NCBI GenBank assembly: GCA_030386875.1
Contig: CM059563.1
Location: 34,696,139 to 34,760,138, forward strand
Reading direction: 5' to 3'
Length of the DNA stretch: 64,000 bases
DNA from: Morinoia aosen
Taxonomy: Eukaryota; Arthropoda; Malacostraca; Amphipoda; Talitridae
The notes beneath the pieces are model-generated. The model was not told the DNA's origin, ran no database searches, and was given only the letters and a program-made list of their open reading frames with translations. The translations under genes and the position numbers were made by a program. This document shows, one piece after another, positions 54,276 through 64,000 of the stretch. The stretch's first letter is position 1. Each line of letters opens with the position of its first letter.

Positions 54276-54945
54276 TTAGCTTGATTTTGATGCGACATAT
54301 GTCTTAAGTTCTTTAAGCCTTCTTTTGATATCAAATTGAGAAATATTAAGTAGCTTTGAAGCCTTCTAAATAGAAACAAATACGACATATCCAGCAGAAT
54401 GTCGAGGATGGAACATTTCCAACCCAGCTTGGGCAAGAGATTTTTTGTAAATCTATGCGGGCGAGCATTTCCGTGAGGGAAGGTGGCCTCTTTAAAGCCA
54501 AGGATTGCAGCTTTCCGACCAAAAAAGTCTGCAAACGGCACTAATGATTGCTCCAAAGATGGTAGAGTATGATTAATTACTATTTACTTAAATTAAACAT
54601 TTCCGATAATCAATCTTATCAGCATCCGCCATACACTGAACGAAGGTTTTGGACGGCGTCTCCTCAGTTATAGCAGCAGGTTCACATTTCACTGATCCTC
54701 AAACGACGGCGTGTTACATTGAGGTGAAGGGAAAGAATCGACTCAAAAGCTAACAAGGCTGCTGCGAACTGCACCTCAAGATGTCGAGAAAGCAGTGTCT
54801 GACGACAGCAACACGCTTTAGCAGCTTTTCCAGGGGCATTTCGTGCGCGGCCCACTTTCCAACCACTGAAAGCTCTCCAATTCGTTTTAGCTGGCTAAAG
54901 ATATTTACATTGAAAGCGTTGGATTGGTTTGCAAGCTTCATATAA
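54230..54945 (-). pseudogene. mariner (Mos-type) transposase relic
   Basis: The minus strand reads NVNIFSQLKRIGELSVVGKW, then AAHEMPLEKLLKRVAVV (54910-54825), matching the DNA-binding-to-catalytic linker QLKRIG..LGKWVPHEL. The first catalytic Asp region is destroyed. From 54556 it reads PHGNARPHRFTKNLLPKLGW (canonical HDNARPH, the Asp now Gly) and LFRRLQSYL (canonical LFRSLQ), with the PPYSPDLAPSDYH block degraded to ILDILLDMSYL. It stops at 54239. Inactive. Confidence 0.82.
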
Positions 54946-54949
54946 GATC

Positions 54950-55295
54950 AGTCGTGGACTGCAGTGTAACGAGTTTTTCAGCTTTAAATATTTTTTTATA
55001 CTAATTTGTTTAGTTCGGGATTCAAACTAAAACAGCTTCTGCGACAGGAAAAACACGCTAGGTAAGTTCATTTATTAATTGCTCTATCCCACAAATGTTC
55101 TAAATAGACTTCGTCGCTATGCTCGCATTAATCAATTTCTGCAACTTGTTAAATAATCGAATGAAAGGTTCAGAACAAAGTTTTCGAATATTTATTTACA
55201 TAAGTGAAATTTAATTCTAATCACTTCGTCAATGAGGTATATATTAATAAATATAAAAAGTTTGATCTTGTATGTAATTTGTATGAATTTAGCAT
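54950..55295. other. no feature seen
   Basis: AT-rich spacer between two transposon relics. Confidence 0.5.
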
Positions 55296-55299
55296 GGTA

Positions 55300-56330
55300 A
55301 AATGTGCATCACTCATTTCAAAAATTGTGATGAAAGTACAACTATTGAAGCGCAACGTCGAATAGGTAGTACGGAATCAGGGATTGTCAAGTTTTTAATG
55401 GAGCTAAAATTCGGCCAAAAACGCTCTGTACGTATCATCAGTTCAATAAACTTGGGTGTATTGAAAATTGTCCAGACTCGAAGAGGTCATTCTCGATCTC
55501 CACTCTCCGTAAATATTACCAGTGCCGTCAACGCAAGATACAGACGAAACCCAAAGAGGTCAAACAAATAGAATGAATATAATATGAGGAAAACCGCCAA
55601 AGAAATACTTCTAATAATTCAGGATGCACAAACGTCAGTAACCAAAATCCTCCGAAGGAAAAAACAAACCAGCTTGAGAAATGGATTATTTGAACATATT
55701 CAGAGAGTGTATGCTTACAGGTATATGTAATTGTATTTTCATATAGAAACCTTTCACAGTTGACGTGAAGTTCAACTGACGCAATGACTTAGCGGCGGAA
55801 AATTCTTTGCAGACAGCCCAGACCCACACGAAATGGTTTTCAGATATCAAAAGCTAGCCTTGGTTATGCTGTAGGTTACCAGTTACAAAACGCGGAAATC
55901 TCTTCGTTTGTCCAACAATACTCGCAAGAAAACACTATTTGGTACAGAAAACTCTGCTGGACATGTGCAGTAAGAAAACAGAAAATCATTTAAAAAAAAG
56001 ACTCTCATTTCTCGAACACGACACGACAACACTGTCAGTAACATTTCAAAGGTTTATCGAGAAGGTAAGTGTGGCCCCACCATCGTCTGATCTCAACCTA
56101 ATGAGTTAGATGGTTTCATACTGGAGTCTCAAGTTTATATTTCCGACCACAAAATTATTGAAACTCCAAAGCACTCTCTGAAAAAAATGTAAGAAAAATT
56201 ATTCTAGCATGATGCGGAATTCGGAAGTATTTGAGGCAGACTCGAATGTGTGATTCAAGGTAGAGGGGGTCTATCGAATGTTAATTGGCCATAATATACA
56301 CGAATGTCTGGTTATTTGTAATTGCATTTA
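55300..56330 (+). pseudogene. mariner/IS630-type transposase relic
   Basis: Plus-strand pieces: IKFLMELKF-like start region 55302-55420; VQTRRGHSRSPLSVN (55470-55515); NARYRRNPKRS then MRKTAKE (55528-55600), equal to the R.RRNP.RS.RKMAKE linker of arthropod transposases. The catalytic part 55740-56120 is heavily shifted; the VAPPSSDLNLM block at 56070-56100 corresponds to WPPSSPDLNP. The remaining tail runs to about 56330. Different from the other relics by its linker sequence. Dead. Confidence 0.7.
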
Positions 56331-56334
56331 TTTT

Positions 56335-56560
56335 TCTAAAAACCACTATTTACTTTTTGTCCGAAGGATTAACAATCTACTAGGGATTTTGTGATCTTTT
56401 TATAGAACAACATTTTTGCATAAAAGTATAACGAAAAATTTTGATAATTAGGGAAACGTATGATTATAATTTGAAAAAGTAAACAAGAACAAAAACCATT
56501 CTAAACAAGTTCCGTGGGTAAATAATAGTTACCTATTGTTTTTTCCGAACTTTAGTTATT
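56335..56560. other. no feature seen
   Basis: AT-rich spacer. Confidence 0.5.
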
Positions 56561-56564
56561 CAAG

Positions 56565-57475
56565 ACGTTCAACAATCTGTGTTTGAAGCTGTGGCCGCAG
56601 CTAAGGTCGAACTGGCGTCAGACTTCAGTCGGAGTTGGCTAGTTACAGACTTGTCTTTCAGTAACTTCCCAACGATACGAAAGTAAGACGTCTCGGAATG
56701 GCGAAAAGGGGTTATTGCACTCGGTGGGGCTAAGGGACACCCGTTGAAGAAAGTAGCGGAATTAGCTGGGGCTTCATGCAGCGCTGTCATACGGAGTTAC
56801 CAACAATGGTAACAATTGGGTACGAAAGGCAATTCAAAACTGAATTATGGCTGGAAGGTTATTCTAATCGATGAGAACCACGCCATGTGTCCCGAATTGT
56901 TGACCCGGACCGCTTTGCATAAAGGCTGGAACTACTGCGACACGTCAATGATGACGCTTTTCTTGCTGTTTCTGAACGAATTTCTTGGAGGAAACTCCAT
57001 ACAATACGGAGCAGAGTGCCATAGTGTTTATCGAAGACCTAATGAAGCCTTCAACGGAGTCTCGTGTGCATTAGTCCTATTCTGTGTCCGTTTCAGCTGC
57101 ACAGAAGTGGCCTTTCAGTCAAAGAGTCCGTTAAACTGAACCAGCAAGGATAAATTAAGCTGCTAGGAGACCAATTTTGTCAATTTCGCAATAAATAAAT
57201 GAAGAAAGGAGTGTTGCTGTGCGTATCTATCAGAAAGACAACTGCCGAGTGCGTCGGGCCACAACTGTCGTTAGTTGGCATGACCGTCATTCTTAATTTG
57301 TCGTGTAATCACATGGCCAGCTAGGTCTCCAGTTATGAACCCAGTAGTAAATTTCTCGGACCACCTAAAACGGCAAGTTAGATGTCGAGATGATCGTCTT
57401 CGTACCGTGGCTTAATGCATGAGTGGTTTAAAATTGACCGGATCTAATTGACCCAATGCCATGCAAAATTGCCGC
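56565..57475 (+). pseudogene. Tc1-type transposase relic
   Basis: Pieces in three frames: GVIALGGAKGHPLKKVAELA-like HTH at 56710-56785 (SAVIRSYQQW); GWKVILIDENHAMCPELLTR near 56850-56915; YGAECHSVYRRPNEAFNG at 57005-57060 (canonical DGRVRVWR.PHE). YQKDNCRVRRATTVVSWHDR at 57228-57290 includes the second Asp. ARSPVMNPVVNFSDHLKRQV at about 57320-57380 is the DMNPIEHLWDHLKRQ block, with the Glu lost. It belongs to a Tc1 subgroup distinct from the 40.4 kb and 25.1 kb elements. Inactive. Confidence 0.82.
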
Positions 57476-57479
57476 CATT

Positions 57480-60105
57480 TTCCGCACTTGTGAAGGTCCT
57501 ACACCATGTAAGTAGAAGGAGACTATTTTTTTGTCCAGTGAGCTTATATATGCAGAGTGAAATAATAGAGACTAAATTGAACATTTCAATAACTTTAACT
57601 TCAAGCAGAAGCATTGTGAGCTCACTTATCTTTCAAACTAAGCAGAAACATAAAGGGCTCACTTACTTTTCAATTCTAGCATCGAGCAGAAATCTTCATT
57701 GTGTGCAGTTTATTAGCAATTGCTATCGTTTGCAAAAAAAAATGTTCGTACGCTGAATGTATTTTTTTGGAAAAAAGCAGTTACATAAAGTTCTAGATAA
57801 TTTATACCCTAAATCGTCATACTGCAAAATTCTGGCGGCTAGCAAACATAGCGCTCTTTATTTGGAAAAATACAATGGGTTTGAATTCCCTTATCAATGA
57901 TTGCCAATTCTATCCATTTAATTATTTAACGGCAGTTTGTAACAGGCAAGGCACTGCAAATGCTGCATTCTCCAGATTTTCGACGACACTAATAGAGAGA
58001 TGAAGTAATTTTAGTGAGCTGATAGAGCTGAATCATCCAAGGTGTTGTTAGTGCAAGCCTGCTAAAATACCAACAAAGAAAAATACTAGAATTGTTCAAA
58101 AGTATTTTTAATTTTAATCAAAGTAATGTATGTTTTTGCCAACACAGATATGCACGAGAACCAAATACCGCTCTCTATATCTCCCTCTCTCTCTTGCTCT
58201 CTCCGGCGTACAGTAAAACACTCAAAGCAAATAACCTACTTGAATGCATAGTAGTTGCGTTTTTGAAAATATGTTGGTTTTAAAGAAATGGAGCCTCTCC
58301 TCTAACTGTAAACTATGGCTCACCTTCCAGACTTTGCAGTTTACATGCATATGTGCTCTTATATTACAGAGCGACTTCAAATTTTTGGGTAACTCTTGGT
58401 TCATTTCTGCACCAAATATTTTTGAATAACTGTATTTTCTGAGAAGAATCCCCACGTTTAAAAATTGGTAAAATTTTACTCTGAATGCGAACACAATATC
58501 TCTTTGTTTCATATTTTCCCGCTCATATATAGTTTTCGTCCATTTCTCTTATCATCAGTTGTAGTCTACATCTCTTAACCCGCATAGCGTAAAGCAGACA
58601 AGATACAACTCTAGATCACAACACGAATAATGAGCTCAAGTACGATGTATGAACGTATCAAATAAAAGTTAATTTTTTTCTATGTGGAATTTTCCATGTC
58701 ATTGATTATTCAGCAATTTGAGCAAAATGTTGGTTTCTCCACTTACTTGTTAATGTGTGATACTTTGTCACCTGTGTTATTCATCGTTTTCACATGAATT
58801 TTAGGGTAAAAGATTATTTTGTCGTGTAATATTTCTACTATGCCTTTAATATGAGCAAAGGTAGCCGAGGCTCTAGAATCTTCCTCCACCTGTCCACTTA
58901 ATTCATGGATAATTTTTTCCTACTTTTTAATTTAATTATCTAAGCTTGACGACGAAAGTAGTGAGAAATTTCACTTCCGAAAGCAATATTTTTCCTATTT
59001 AGCAATGGCTACAATGTTTTGACGTGTGAAAAATGCTTGCCTGTGAAACGCCGAGGGATAAACTATTGGAACTTGCTTTACGGCTCCTGAAGAGAGCGCG
59101 CTCAAAAATATGCATGTCCAAAACTCACAAACTTTGTGTTTGAAAATTTAAAAGGCATCATTCACTATGAGCTTCTTCCAAACATTTAGACTGTTGCACG
59201 CTGGTGAGGAGAGTCCTCTTCGCCAGCCGTCAAAGTCGCCAGCCGTAGTTGGCGGACAGGACGGGAGAAGTGCTTCAAGGAGACAGTGGCTTCAGCAGTG
59301 TTTTAATGTGCCTTAGGCTTCTCGCACACGGCTGTATGAGCTTCACTTGAATCTATAAAGTCATCCCCCATATTTCTCTGATATTGCTCTGCCCGATTAA
59401 CACTTAATTCTTCCTCTTCAGAACTCAATAAAAGCAAATACATAAAAAGACTTAGGCTGATTCAAAATACACGGAGGTAACTTTTTTTGTTGTAAAAACA
59501 TCAAAATTTTCAACTGGAAGCAGATTCAAGTTACTTTACACGGAATGACAATTATTTCATTGAATAGAAATAGGTAAAATATATTTATTTCTTGTCTCGT
59601 ATTACAAATAAGGGACACCCAAAATTTTTTGGGCAAATTATTATGCAAATGAGAACGATTAGCAAAATTCACGCTCTTACACAAAAAAATGTAATCGACC
59701 CTGTAAATTGTTTGTTATGAATGCTCTACAGAAATTGTTCTACAAGTATAGATAAAAAGATACTTCGAAAACAAGCAAGATTGTGTTTAATCTCTTGCTG
59801 GATATCAGCAATACGATCAGCGATCGATGACAATGCTTCATCAACGAATGTAACGACACCCTTGCAGTTTAACAGGATTTAGACCATTTTATGAGAGAAG
59901 ATGAACAAAAATAGTGAAAAAACACAGCTGTTGTTGGGATTTCGATAATTGCGATTTCTAGAAGTAACTTCATTAGACAATTTACTATCGCGATTTATTA
60001 CCTTATCAAAAACCCTAGCGAAAAAATTGGTCTCATACACATAGAGCACCTAGCAGACATATAAACATAGAAAAATATACACAATGTGATTAGTAAATAG
60101 CTTGA
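57480..60105. other. no certain gene
   Basis: Mostly unique AT-rich sequence. The minus strand at 59880-59715 reads NCKGVVTFVDEALSSIADRI then ADIQQEIKHNLACF in one open frame without a Met. It is coding-like, but its flanking splice sites are poor, so exon or relic cannot be decided. ORFs at 57448-57756 and 58092-58512 are not supported. Confidence 0.35.
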
Positions 60106-60111
60106 CGTGTA

Positions 60112-61255
60112 CGAGGCCTGTTCAAAAAGTCTCCGACCATGGTCCGTCTCAGAGAATGTAACGAACCATTCAGTAATTCCTATTTTTTTGCACCTGAATG
60201 GAAATTTTGGCTGCCGAATTTCGAGCCAGTTCACGCCTGGAAGGCTAGAGTGAAGGTTCAACGAGCATTTGACGATGAAGTCCAGGGCACAACTGCTGCA
60301 GGCCAAGACCAACGGCAGTCGAGATTACGCAACGGTCTGGCTGTCGCTCCAACAGTAAATACGAATGGTTTTCAATACGAATGGTTATCGAATAGTAGTG
60401 GAAGACCATCATATTAATCATCGAAAAGGTTGTTGGAAACATGTAAATAACCTCGTGATTATGTCTAGCAATATTAACACAAGATCTCGCACAGCGACGA
60501 GTGTTGGTGAAATTCGTTCCCAAGTTGCTAGTGGAATTGCAGGAACAATTCCGCCGGGAAATAACATAAGACAAGTTTCATTGCTCTTTCTCTGACTTTG
60601 ACTCCATAAAAAAACGCCATCGTTGGTGATAAGGGTTGCATGAATACGTCTTCAGTCATTACAAAAGAAGCATAAAACATCACCAAGACTCAAAAGAAGC
60701 ACGTCAGGCTCGCAACAAAGTCAAGGTTATACTTCCAAGTTTCTTACCTCAATGGTATTGTGAATCGCACGGTGGTAGGGTAAAAAATAAAAAGAGAGTA
60801 TTCTCTGTAGGTCATGCGTCACTTTTGTGAAGATGTTGAACAAAAATGACGGGAAAAGTAGGTGTCGAGAAACTGGCATGTTCATTATGACAACGCACCC
60901 GTTCATTTGGTTCACCAGATCCAAACTTGCCTGACAAAAAATGCACTCCACTAGTTTGATGTCCTCCTTACTTCAAACATTAGGCTACTTGTGACTTATG
61001 GCTGTTTCCTAAATAGAAAACAAACCTAATACAGAAGCGATTTGAACGAAAGAGGAAATTATGAGTTGAGTGAAGGCAGTGGTGTACAGCAATCGGATTA
61101 CGGTTTTCCAGAGACGTCATCAGTAACTGGCGGCACCGCTGAGAGAAGTATGTGAATTCCCAAGGGAACTGCTATAAAATTAATTTAAAACATTATGTGA
61201 TATGTGCACAATTCTTGACCATATGGTCAAAGGTCAAATACTTTTCGAATGAAAT
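60112..61255 (+). mobile_element. decayed mariner element with terminal repeats
   Basis: The left end carries ACGAGGCCTGTTCAAAAAGT then CTCCGACC. The right end (about 61225-61255) read inward gives TTCGAAAAGTATTTGACCTT, a diverged counterpart. The transposase is readable only in parts: SKEARQARNKVKVIL (60685-60735), HVHYDNAPVHLVHQIQTCL (60880-60935) with the second Asp, and PPYFKH..ATCDLWLFPK (60962-61013) with the third. Numerous stops and shifts. The N-terminal domain (60139-60420) is only vaguely recognisable. Confidence 0.8.
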
Positions 61256-61535
61256 TCGTTTAACATTATGAAAAATTGATAGTGTATTTAAATCGATAAG
61301 CACAAAAGTAGAGGTAAAATCAACATAATCTACAGTGCTTATTATTGACATTGTAATTTCTATAGACGAAGTGCGTTAACAAGAATTGACTTGAAAATTC
61401 CTGCAGCATGCATGTCTGCAGCTGTGCAAAACAAGTCATCAGAGTTTGATATTGATCTAAAAAACATGCAGGAACTGCAACAGAGGGTATCCTGAATTTA
61501 TTTAATAAAGTAATTGAATGCAGAAACTGAACTAG
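61256..61535. other. no feature seen
   Basis: AT-rich unique sequence. Confidence 0.5.
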
Positions 61536-61539
61536 CGAG

Positions 61540-61636
61540 GCACATTGCGTGCCTCTTGGTGTTTGCGGTGCTCTGCGTCACCCAATGGACATCGCTGTGG
61601 AGCCTCTTGCCCCAGTCCGACGGAGTGCAAGTGGAG
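61540..61636 (+). CDS. candidate signal-peptide exon
   Basis: The plus frame reads RHIACLLVFAVLCVTQWTSL then WSLLPQSDGVQVE, followed by a plausible donor GAG/GTGAAG. The hydrophobic run followed by a polar segment looks like a secretory signal peptide interrupted by an intron, and the block is distinctly G+C-rich. There is no ATG in frame and the upstream acceptor (GAACTAG) lacks a pyrimidine tract. The frame remains open to a TGA at about 61676. A 60-codon ORF on the other strand is probably its shadow. Confidence 0.3.
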
Positions 61637-61778
61637 GTGAAGCTTGTGGCTAAGTTGAGGGCGCAGCAGATTTGAGCTCAGCATAGTAGTTCGTTGCCAG
61701 CAATGTGGAGTCAATAAGAAATGAAATTTACACGCTGACTGACCTACATGATGGGGTACATAAAGAGTACTCCGTCAA

Positions 61779-61807
61779 AGAATACAAAGTACGGGGTACT
61801 TTGTATT
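61779..61807. repeat. 29 bp palindrome
   Basis: GAATACAAAGTAC and GTACTTTGTATTC are exact complements around GGG. It abuts the first copy of the repeat at 61801-61875. Confidence 0.9.
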
Positions 61808-61955
61808 CAATGTTCATAGTTATTTCAAGTAATGCTCTCTATTGAGTTGATCAGAAAATAAGATATTCAGCTGTTATCAACGAATTGAGGCAAACTTTGA
61901 GAACTTTCAGGAATGAACTAACAAAATGGGAAATTTTTTTTTATGTCGTGAGCAG

Positions 61956-62130
61956 AGCAAGGAACCTCACTTTGTATTCTATGTTCATAGTTATTTCAAG
62001 TAATGCTCTCTATTGAGTTGATCAGAAAATAAGATATTCCAATGAATATCTTATTTTTTGATCTACTCAATAGAGAGCATTACTTGAAATAACTATGAGA
62101 GTAGAGTACAAAGTCGGGTTCCTTCGACTA
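61956..62130. repeat. 175 bp long hairpin with third direct copy
   Basis: AAGGAACC, ACTTTGTA, CATAGTTATTTCAAGTAATG, CTCTCTATTGAGTTGATCAG and AAAATAAGATATTC on the left pair with the complement on the right around a loop of about three bases near 62041. A direct copy of the left arm's middle lies at 61808-61875. It could fold into a long RNA hairpin if transcribed. Confidence 0.9.
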
Positions 62131-62532
62131 GTCTGCAGCCATAAGTTGCCAGTCTATATGCAATGGAAGAAAAAACCAAAATCTTATTATTTGATGGAAA
62201 TTCAGGTCGAATCTCACAGGAACTATAAAAAACGTTCGTTTTGCGCGACCATTAAATATTGCACAATGTTCATCATGAAAATTTGGTGGAATCATTTTCA
62301 TTTGACAACGAACCAGAGCAACACGTGCTGGATTTTATATCATTACTTTGAATTTCAAACTAAACACGCTTGGGACCTCCTATTATGCATATTTCTGTAT
62401 AACCACTGTCATTCAGCATATTTCAGCATACCCATTATCATTCAAAATATTTTAATGGAAATACTTAATGATAGAGGATATGATGAATACGAGGCCCAAT
62501 ATATAGAAACAACGAATTTGTTGATGCAATAA
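62095..62532 (+). CDS. hypothetical ORF, 145 codons
   Basis: Longest open frame outside recognised elements. It begins MRVEYKVGFLRLVCSHKLPV within the right arm of the hairpin and is rich in Tyr, His, Ile and Cys. It ends NDRGYDEYEAQYIETTNLLM Q. No domain or family recognised, no clear promoter, and codon use is AT-driven. It might be a fragment of the element that carries the hairpin. Coding status is uncertain. Confidence 0.25.
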   Translation: MRVEYKVGFLRLVCSHKLPVYMQWKKKPKSYYLMEIQVESHRNYKKRSFCATIKYCTMFIMKIWWNHFHLTTNQSNTCWILYHYFEFQTKHAWDLLLCIFLYNHCHSAYFSIPIIIQNILMEILNDRGYDEYEAQYIETTNLLMQ

Positions 62533-62534
62533 TT

Positions 62535-63335
62535 GCATGGGTAATGAAACAATACTTTCTGATCTGGGTTTCAGCATAATCGTTTAACATGAACTTTCTA
62601 CGGACCTCAAGAGTGTATTTGCACGTGTCCCTCTAAGAGTTTTGTGGTCAGAGCGAAAGAATTTATTAGCTTTCAAGATTTATTTGTCCGATTCCGTGGG
62701 AGTGCATATTGAGTGCCGTGACGCTGCACCTTCACGAGATCGTACAGGAAAAATATGTACAGAAGGTGCGCTCGATGAGCTGGAAAACGGACGAAGAAAT
62801 TAAGTCCTGTGACGAATTCTTATCTTTGTAGCTGACCTATCGGGACATTTAAAGTACTTTCACTAGTAAGATTAAACTAGTAAAAATGATTTACAATTAA
62901 CCATGAAGAGAAAGTTTAACTATTATATTTCGATTGATGAATGATTTCGGTAAGTAATGCCACTTAACAATGAATAAGAGAGCAAAGAAAACTGCTCTAA
63001 GAACAGTAACAATATACTGGTTGAATAATTAGGTACAAAAATAACCTTTTAACCTTTATGGTAATCTATCACTTCTAGAGAAAATACAAGTGATTTCTAA
63101 TTTATGCTTGCACAAACAAAACACGTTGCAATTAATGAAATATGTCAGCAAATGAAACAGAGAAGCAAAACTATACTCATGGCGTAGCATATATTTATTG
63201 CCAATCATTTAGAATGAGTTTTCTTTGGAAATGAACAACGATTCCAAGACCCATAAGTTTATTGGACCAGATATTTGAGAATGAGGGTAAATTAGATTAT
63301 GAAGCAGATTAAGCCAAGATGAAGAGGTGTTCATT
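62535..63335. other. no feature seen
   Basis: Unique AT-rich sequence with no ORF. Confidence 0.5.
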
Positions 63336-63339
63336 CACT

Positions 63340-63510
63340 TTACGCGCAGAAATAGGAAGATTGAAAGAAGTTTATGAAACAAGATAAAAGTTGCAGTTGG
63401 TGGGCGGTAACAAAAGGAAAAGAGAGAAGAGAGTTAGAGTTTGACTCAGAGGGTACCAGGAGAGAAAAAGGAGGAGAGAAAATGAAAGGGACAGTGGAAG
63501 AAGTGTTAAA
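63340..63510 (+). repeat. purine-rich tract
   Basis: A/G-rich on the plus strand (AGGAAAAGAGAGAAGAGAG, GAGAGAAAAAGGAGGAGAG), broken by short mixed pieces. It could form triplex or act as an exonic-enhancer-like tract; nothing else is seen. Confidence 0.6.
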
Positions 63511-63814
63511 TAGTTAGGCGGAGTATCCCTTCTTGGGTGTCAGTTGTTAAGTATTTTGTAGGCAAATCCTTATTCGGACGCCGGTTGATAGATATTTTTG
63601 GGTTGGTCCTTCTTGGATGCCACCCTTTGATATTGTCCCTATCATAGGGATTTCTGAGGGCAGTATTTCTGAGGCTTGTTGTTCTTGAGGAATCTTCCTG
63701 ATACTTCAGGGATAAGAGAGAAGTCAGTTGCTGACTGATTATTTATTTTAAGGCGAGGGTTTTCCAATACAGTTCTTTGGTTCGGAGATAATTTCTAATT
63801 TTCCTTCAGGTTTT

Positions 63815-64000
63815 TGAGCTGATTATAAGCTTTGGAGATTCCGAGCTGATTTCAAGCGTTGCAATTTTGAGCTGTCAAAACAAGTTTCGCATTTGAGCTG
63901 AACTAAATAAAGCTTTGAAGTTTTCGAATTTGAGCTGATAAAACAAGCTTCGAATTTGAGCTGGTAAAACAAGCTTCGAATTTGAGCTGAACTAAATCAA
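63815..64000. repeat. 26 bp tandem repeat at window edge
   Basis: Units of AATTTGAGCTGATAAAACAA then GCTTCG, with diverged copies from about 63815 (GAGCTGATTATAAGCTTTGG) and near-identical copies after 63930. The array continues past the window end. Confidence 0.8.

Overview
The window looks like AT-rich nuclear DNA of an arthropod, most likely a crustacean. The evidence is one clear intron-rich gene of arthropod/vertebrate type (Reeler plus DOMON domains) with canonical GT-AG introns of up to 4.2 kb. It is surrounded by many decayed Tc1/mariner/IS630 DNA transposons, Penelope-like retroelements, fold-back palindromes and long minisatellites. Nothing suggests a bacterial, phage or plasmid origin. 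The species call is an inference.

Layout. 1-3770 is almost entirely repeat: two long fold-back palindromes (1-799 and 937-1610), an array of about 85-100 bp catg-rich satellite units whose orientation flips near 2.5 kb, and a third palindrome (2845-3085). 3790-5010 is a broken mariner. 5.0-14.1 kb is mostly non-coding, with a 23 bp tandem repeat and a Penelope-like relic at 8.05-8.9 kb. 14110-14640 is a 43 bp minisatellite just upstream of the main gene.

The main gene runs on the + strand from 15382 to 30658 in nine exons and encodes a predicted 359-residue secreted Reeler-DOMON protein related to ferric-chelate reductase 1, but without the cytochrome b561 membrane part. Its introns hold a head-to-head pair of 5'-truncated Penelope-like copies (18.96-21.47 kb), an IS630/mariner relic (21.64-22.52 kb) and an antisense Tc1 relic (25.15-25.64 kb). 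The terminal exon of an unidentified minus-strand gene, with its own polyadenylation signal, lies convergently at 30895-30984.

31-52 kb is gene-poor and minisatellite-rich: GT-rich units at 33.64 kb, 16 bp units at 34.23 kb, 17 bp units at 38.17 kb, 50 bp units at 48.99 kb and about 34 copies of a 37 bp unit at 50.16-51.42 kb. A Tc1 element (40.4-41.8 kb) is inserted in one copy of a fold-back family whose full 1.25 kb palindrome stands at 42.03-43.27 kb. Candidate minus-strand last exons with AATAAA signals occur at 45.3, 51.9 and 53.6 kb.

54-61 kb is a graveyard of four different Tc1/mariner-type lineages. It is followed by a candidate signal-peptide exon (61.54 kb), a near-perfect 175 bp hairpin beside a 145-codon ORF (62.0-62.5 kb), and a 26 bp tandem repeat cut by the window edge.
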